This document shows, in pieces, positions 50,199 through 54,944 of a stretch of 54,944 bases of DNA. The position numbers and the translations under genes are program-made. The DNA is from an uncultured Clostridia bacterium (GTDB lineage Bacteria > Bacillota > Clostridia > Christensenellales > Borkfalkiaceae): assembly GCA_947589555.1 (NCBI GenBank), contig CANQAZ010000002.1:1-54944 (forward strand), read 5' to 3'. The notes under the pieces are model-generated. The model was given only the letters and a program-made list of their open reading frames with translations. It made no database searches and was not told the origin of the DNA. Positions within the stretch are counted from its first letter, which is position 1, and the number at the start of each line of letters is the position of its first letter.

Positions 50199-50780
50199 AT
50201 GGATATCTACAAACTACAACCTGCGGGCTTTGCCGCAAATTGCTATCTCGTCACGGCGGACGGAAAAAGGGCGGTCGCCATCGACCCCTCCTCGCCCTCC
50301 GTTTTGGATGAAGCGAAGCGGCTCGGGCTCGAAATCGGGTGCGCCCTCCTCACGCACGGCCATTTCGATCACATCGGCGGGTGCGCCGCCCTCCGCCGCG
50401 CGGGCATTCGGGTGGGTTGCCTCGCCGCCGAAAGGCCTCTCGCGGAAGAGGGGGGCTCGGGCGCCCTCTTCGGGGTGGGAGTCCCTCCCTTTTCCATCGA
50501 TTTCACCTTCGAAAACGGCCAAACGCTGTCGTTTTTCGGCCTTTCCTTCGAAGTGATCGCCACCCCGGGGCACACGGCGGGCAGTTGCTGTTTCCGCACG
50601 GAAAACGCCCTCTTCACGGGGGATACCCTCTTCGCGGGGGACTGCGGCAGGACCGATCTCCCCACGGGCAACGCGGCCCAAATGCGCAAAAGTCTCAAAA
50701 CGCTGTTCGATTTGGAGGGAAACCTCGCTGTCTACCCGGGGCACGGCGAAAATACGAACCTGCGGAGGGAGCGTGGATGA
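50199..50780 (+). CDS. MBL-fold metallohydrolase (glyoxalase II-like)
   Basis: LLTHGHFDHIGG; ATPGHTAGSCCF; FTGDTLFAGDCGRTDLPTG; YPGHGENTNLRRER. Confidence 0.94.
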   Translation: MDIYKLQPAGFAANCYLVTADGKRAVAIDPSSPSVLDEAKRLGLEIGCALLTHGHFDHIGGCAALRRAGIRVGCLAAERPLAEEGGSGALFGVGVPPFSIDFTFENGQTLSFFGLSFEVIATPGHTAGSCCFRTENALFTGDTLFAGDCGRTDLPTGNAAQMRKSLKTLFDLEGNLAVYPGHGENTNLRRERG

Positions 50781-52153
50781 TCGCCTCGAATCTCGAATGG
50801 CTCGTTCCCGAACTCATGGACGTCGTCCGCCTCTTCGAGGGTGCGGAGGAGATGGAAATTTTCCATGAAGCGTCCAAAGAGGGGGACCTCTACCTCAACA
50901 CATTCCAAACGGACGGCACGCGATCGGCCTTCTGCGACGCCGATACCGCCCGCACCCCCCTCGAAGAGAAGAGCCTCGTCAAGCGGTACGCCAAACTTTC
51001 GCTCTACCGTCTGCTCTCGGCGCGCTTCCAAAAGCAGTTGCCGTGGGGGTCGCTCACGGGCATCCGCCCCACGCGGCTCGCCTGTCAGGAGGCGGCCAAG
51101 CGGGGCGATTTCGCACCCCAGTTCCGCAATTTGGGGGTCTCTGAGGAAAATATTTCCCTCGTCGGGCGCGTTCTGGCGGCGCAGGAGGGCGTCAGGGAGC
51201 GCCGCGCGGGAAACTGCGATGTTTTCATCTCTCTGCCTTTCTGTCCCACCAAGTGCGCCTACTGTTCCTTTATCACGGCGCCCATCGCGGCCACGCGGCA
51301 GTATTTGCCCGCCTATCTTTGCGCCCTCGAAAGGGAGATCGCCGCGGCCGCGCCCCTCATTCAAAACCTGCGCTCGGTCTACATCGGCGGGGGCACGCCG
51401 TTCGCCCTCGATGCGCCCGATTTGGAGCGCGTCCTCGCCCTCGTCGCTTCCCTGCGCGCCAACGGTTGCGAGTACACGGTGGAGGCGGGACGGCCCGATA
51501 CCTTCACCGAAGAAAAGTTGGAACTTTGCAAAAAATACGGCGTCACGCGCATCTGCATCAACGCGCAAAGTTTTTCGGACCGCACCCTCGCGGCCATCGG
51601 GCGCAAGCACACGGCGGCCGATCTCTACCGCGCCTTTGCAATGGCAAAGCCGTACGCGTTTTCGGTCAACTGCGATCTCATCGCGGGTCTTACGGGGGAG
51701 AGCCTTCAAGAGTTCGAGGGGAGCGTCGATGCGGCGGCCGCGCTCTCGCCCGAAAACATCACGGTGCACACGCTGTGCCTCAAAAAGGGGGCCAAACTCA
51801 AAGAGGAGACGGCTCGTCTGGCGGACGGGCTCCTTTCGGAGATGATCGCCTACTCCCGCGAAAAATTGACCGCCGCGGGGTACGAGCCCTATTATCTTTA
51901 TCGGCAGAAGTACATGGCGGGCGCGCACGAAAACGTGGGCTGGACCAAGCCGGGCCGCGCCTGCATATATAATGTGGACGTCATGGAGGAGACGGCGGAT
52001 AATCTTGCGTTCGGGGCGAACGCGGTTTCCAAGCGGGTGCGCGAGGAGGGAGGCACGCTCCGCATCGAGCGTTACGGTTCTCCCAAAGATATTCCCACCT
52101 ATATTCAAAAAATAGAGAAGATCATCGAAGATAAAAACAAACTTTTCGCTTAA
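50777..52153 (+). CDS. hemZ: Coproporphyrinogen dehydrogenase HemZ-like radical SAM protein
   Basis: LTGIRPTRLACQEA; SLPFCPTKCAYCSFI; VYIGGGTPFALDAPDLERVL; ATGA overlap with MBL gene. Confidence 0.92.
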   Translation: MIASNLEWLVPELMDVVRLFEGAEEMEIFHEASKEGDLYLNTFQTDGTRSAFCDADTARTPLEEKSLVKRYAKLSLYRLLSARFQKQLPWGSLTGIRPTRLACQEAAKRGDFAPQFRNLGVSEENISLVGRVLAAQEGVRERRAGNCDVFISLPFCPTKCAYCSFITAPIAATRQYLPAYLCALEREIAAAAPLIQNLRSVYIGGGTPFALDAPDLERVLALVASLRANGCEYTVEAGRPDTFTEEKLELCKKYGVTRICINAQSFSDRTLAAIGRKHTAADLYRAFAMAKPYAFSVNCDLIAGLTGESLQEFEGSVDAAAALSPENITVHTLCLKKGAKLKEETARLADGLLSEMIAYSREKLTAAGYEPYYLYRQKYMAGAHENVGWTKPGRACIYNVDVMEETADNLAFGANAVSKRVREEGGTLRIERYGSPKDIPTYIQKIEKIIEDKNKLFA

Positions 52154-52220
52154 TCGTATAAAGTGTATTTTTTAAGCCTTTCCTGCGCCGCGCGCCGTTT
52201 TTGCGGCGGACGGCGCGAAA

Positions 52221-52254
52221 CGCGCCCCGCGAATCTATCGCGGGGCGCGTTTTT
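52221..52254 (+). terminator. Intrinsic terminator after hemZ
   Basis: CGCGCCCCGCGA ATCTA TCGCGGGGCGCG TTTTT. Confidence 0.85.
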
Positions 52255-52321
52255 CCATGTTCCGAAATGTTTTTTCATCCCGATCGATGCCGCCCCCCCC
52301 CCTATGGGGCGCAAAGGGGGG

Positions 52322-52612
52322 TCAAAGGCTGTTCAAAAAGTCGTTCAAAAGTTGTTTTTGGGCGGGGGTGAGGGCGGCAAGTTTATCGGCGGCGGGCGCG
52401 TCGTTCTTTTTCGTGGAGAAAAATTCTTCGATGGTAATTCCCAACCCCCAGCAGATGTTGTCGATGTATTCGATCGTCGGGTTTTTTTCGCCGCGCTCCA
52501 ACTGATAGATATAGGTGGGGGAAACGCCCGCCTGATACGCCAAAGCGTTTTGCGTCAGTTTTCTCTCTTCCCGCAGTTCCCGTATCCGTTTTGCAACGTC
52601 ATGTCGATCCAT
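52322..52612 (-). CDS. XRE-family HTH regulator; candidate controller of the adjacent R-M-like module
   Basis: MDRHDVAKRIRELREERKLTQNALAYQAGVSPTYIYQLERGEKNPTIEYIDNICWGLGITIEEFF. Confidence 0.9.
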   Translation of the reverse strand: MDRHDVAKRIRELREERKLTQNALAYQAGVSPTYIYQLERGEKNPTIEYIDNICWGLGITIEEFFSTKKNDAPAADKLAALTPAQKQLLNDFLNSL

Positions 52613-52673
52613 AAATTCATTCCGCCTTTCTCACTTTGGTTATAGTTTACGCACTTTTCGGCCCATATTCTCT

Positions 52674-52733
52674 AAACTATCGTGTTGACAAATGAAAACT
52701 ATCGTGTTATAATTTTAACACTATAATTTTAAC
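52674..52733 (+). promoter_or_regulatory. Methyltransferase promoter with repeated operator-like elements
   Basis: TTGACA 52685-52690, TATAAT 52708-52713 (17-bp spacer); AAACTATCGTGTT at 52674-52686 and 52696-52708; GTGTTA-TAATTT-TAACAC at 52704-52721. Confidence 0.82.
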
Positions 52734-52744
52734 GCGAGGAAAAA

Positions 52745-53791
52745 ATGGCAACCGAAACTTTGAGGAACGCTCGGAGGAACAAAGCGGACGAATTTTACAC
52801 CCGACTGCCCGATATCGAGGCGGAATTGAAGCATTACAAGGAGCAACTTGCGGGAAAAATCATATTTTGCAACTGCGACGACCCCTACGAGAGCAATTTT
52901 TTCAAATATTTTGCGATGAACTTCAACTTCTTGGGGCTCAAAAAACTCATTGCGACCTGTTACGATACCTCTCCCGTTGCCTATACCCAACTTTCTCTCT
53001 TCGACGACGGAAAGCGGGTCCCCAACGCCAACCGCCGCGCTTATAAAATCGAGATCGCGGAGGTCGCCGACTACAACGGCGACGGCGCGGTCGACCTCAG
53101 CGATATCGAGTGGCTCTTGCAGAACGGAAAAAACACCCTCTCCCTCTTAAAGGGGAACGGCGATTTTCGCTCCGCGGAGTGCGTGGAACTTCTGAAAGAG
53201 GCGGATATCGTGGTGACCAACCCGCCGTTTTCCCTCTTCCGCGAGTACGTGGCGCAACTCATGGAGTACGGAAAGAAGTTCCTCATCATCGGGAATAAGA
53301 ACGCCATAACGTATAGAGGAATTTTTCCGTTGATAAAAACACAGCAACTATGGCTCGGTTACCGCAACATCAATGCGGATATGTGGTTTGTGGTACCGGA
53401 GAATTATAAGTATGAAAAAATCTTAGACGGAAAGAGGGTCAAACACATCATGGGCTGTTGGTTTACGAATTTGGATACGAGCAAGCGGCACGAAGTATTG
53501 CCCCTCTACAAGCAATATTCCCCCGAAGAATATCCGAAATACGATAATTACGACGCGATCGAAGTCGGAAAGACTTCGGATATTCCTTATGATTATGACG
53601 GCGTGATGGGCGTCCCCATCACTTTCCTCGATAAATATAATCCGGACCAATTCGAAATTATCGGAGCCACAGAGAGCGAAGGGCAAGGCTTTTCTTGCGG
53701 ATTGTGGGATGAAACAAGCAGAGTTGCACAAGCGGTGGTGCAAGGGAAAAAGAAATTCAAACGACTTTTCATCTGCCAAAGGAGAAAATAA
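52745..53791 (+). CDS. Adenine-specific DNA methyltransferase, EcoRI methylase family
   Basis: RNKADEFYTRLPDIEAELKHYKEQLAGKIIFCNCDDPYESNFFKYF; DIVVTNPPFSLFREYV; IIGNKNAITYRGIFPLI. Confidence 0.9.
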   Translation: MATETLRNARRNKADEFYTRLPDIEAELKHYKEQLAGKIIFCNCDDPYESNFFKYFAMNFNFLGLKKLIATCYDTSPVAYTQLSLFDDGKRVPNANRRAYKIEIAEVADYNGDGAVDLSDIEWLLQNGKNTLSLLKGNGDFRSAECVELLKEADIVVTNPPFSLFREYVAQLMEYGKKFLIIGNKNAITYRGIFPLIKTQQLWLGYRNINADMWFVVPENYKYEKILDGKRVKHIMGCWFTNLDTSKRHEVLPLYKQYSPEEYPKYDNYDAIEVGKTSDIPYDYDGVMGVPITFLDKYNPDQFEIIGATESEGQGFSCGLWDETSRVAQAVVQGKKKFKRLFICQRRK

Positions 53792-54928
53792 ATGAAAATA
53801 GAACTGCATGAGATCTCGGTCGGCGAGATCGCAAAGGGCTATGCGGATAACGCCGAGGAGGGGGTCGTGGGCTACGGCGGCAAACTCAACATCCGCCCCA
53901 AGTATCAGCGCGAATTCGTCTACGACAACGAAAAGCGGAACGCCGTCATCCAAACCATCGTAAAGGGCTTTCCGCTCAACGTGATGTATTGGGCCCGGAA
54001 CGCGGACGGCAGTTTTGAGGTGTTGGACGGCCAACAGCGTACAATTAGTTTCTGCCAATATGTGGCGGGCGATTTTTCCGTCGGGAGCCGCGGCTTTCAC
54101 AATTTGACCGAACCCGAACAGAAGCGCATTTTGGAATATAAGGTGCTCGTCTACTTCTGCGAGGGGGACGAGGACGAAAAACTCGCGTGGTTTCGCATCA
54201 TCAACATCGCGGGGGAAAAACTCACCGAACAGGAACTGCGCAACGCAACGTACACGGGCCCGTGGCTCACCCACGCAAAGTCGATTTTCAGCAAGTCGGG
54301 CTGTGCCGCCTATCTTCTCGCTAAGGACTATGTAAACGGCTCTCCCATCCGGCAGGAATTTTTGGAGACGGCGCTCGATTGGATGGGGAAGAGCCTCCGC
54401 CTCGGCGCGGGCAAGCGGGAGCCCGACGCGCACATCAAGGATTATATGGCGTTGCGCCAGCACGCGCCCGATGCAGACGAACTGTGGACCTATTTTCGCA
54501 ATGTCATCGAGTGGGTGAAACGCACCTTTGTAACATACCGCAAGGAGATGAAGGGGATCAATTGGGGCGCGCTGTACGACGAGTTCCACGGGCAGACCTT
54601 CGACACCGCGGCGTTGGAGGAAAGGATCGCCGCACTCATGGCGGATGACGACGTAACGAACAAGAAGGGGATCTATGCCTATGTGCTCACGGGGCGGGAA
54701 AAGTTTTTGAACATCCGCGCCTTCACGGAGAGCCAAAAGCGGCAGGCGTACGAGCGGCAGGGCGGCGTCTGTCCCTACTGCGTCAGGGAGGGGCGCGCAA
54801 AGACGCACTACGCGCTCGGCGAAATGGAGGGCGACCACATCACGCCGTGGTGCGAGGGGGGCAAGACCTCGGCGGAGAACCTGCAAATGCTGTGCAAGGA
54901 GCACAACCGCACCAAAAGCGCCCGCTGA
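53792..54928 (+). CDS. DUF262 (ParB/Srx-like) protein with C-terminal HNH nuclease domain
   Basis: IRPKYQREFVYDNEKRNAVIQTIVKGFPLNVMYW...FEVLDGQQRTISF; GGVCPYC...MEGDHITPWCEGGKTSAENLQMLCKEHNRTK. Confidence 0.92.
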   Translation: MKIELHEISVGEIAKGYADNAEEGVVGYGGKLNIRPKYQREFVYDNEKRNAVIQTIVKGFPLNVMYWARNADGSFEVLDGQQRTISFCQYVAGDFSVGSRGFHNLTEPEQKRILEYKVLVYFCEGDEDEKLAWFRIINIAGEKLTEQELRNATYTGPWLTHAKSIFSKSGCAAYLLAKDYVNGSPIRQEFLETALDWMGKSLRLGAGKREPDAHIKDYMALRQHAPDADELWTYFRNVIEWVKRTFVTYRKEMKGINWGALYDEFHGQTFDTAALEERIAALMADDDVTNKKGIYAYVLTGREKFLNIRAFTESQKRQAYERQGGVCPYCVREGRAKTHYALGEMEGDHITPWCEGGKTSAENLQMLCKEHNRTKSAR

Positions 54929-54944
54929 CCGCCTCCCCAAGCCC

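Noticed and set aside
53423-54940. 505-aa minus ORF opposite the DUF262-HNH gene
   Set aside because: Antisense shadow; the plus frame has recognisable DUF262 and HNH motifs

Overview
Firmicutes/Clostridia-like chromosomal segment from a GC-rich, probably spore-forming genome (yqfC/yqfD, SCIFF/scfB and leuA-pdxST-queH present). Most of the window is housekeeping: yqfC-yqfD-phoH-pgpH-ybeY-era-yqzL-recO; rpmG-secE-nusG-rplKAJL; leuA, pdxST, queH; argH-leuCDB-yggS on the minus strand; ruvCAB-queA-tgt-yajC-scfAB-secDF-recJ-relA-hemZ. Several accessory or unusual insertions sit on this backbone: (1) a ~790 bp 42-bp minisatellite plus a 43-bp tandem triplication of the yqfD start region; (2) a 2132-aa lipoprotein gene between recO and rpmG; (3) a 30-bp perfect palindrome and an 85-bp terminal-inverted-repeat element; (4) 134-bp tandem repeats between nusG and rplK; (5) an in-frame RuvX-DUF1292 fusion; (6) four signal-less BspA-type LRR genes interleaved with ruvA, ruvB and queA; (7) a candidate restriction-modification/defence module at the right edge (XRE controller, EcoRI-family N6-adenine methyltransferase, DUF262-HNH protein). 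All calls come from reading the sequence and the supplied translations. No database search was run, and family names are by recognition. No CRISPR array, tRNA or rRNA gene was recognised.
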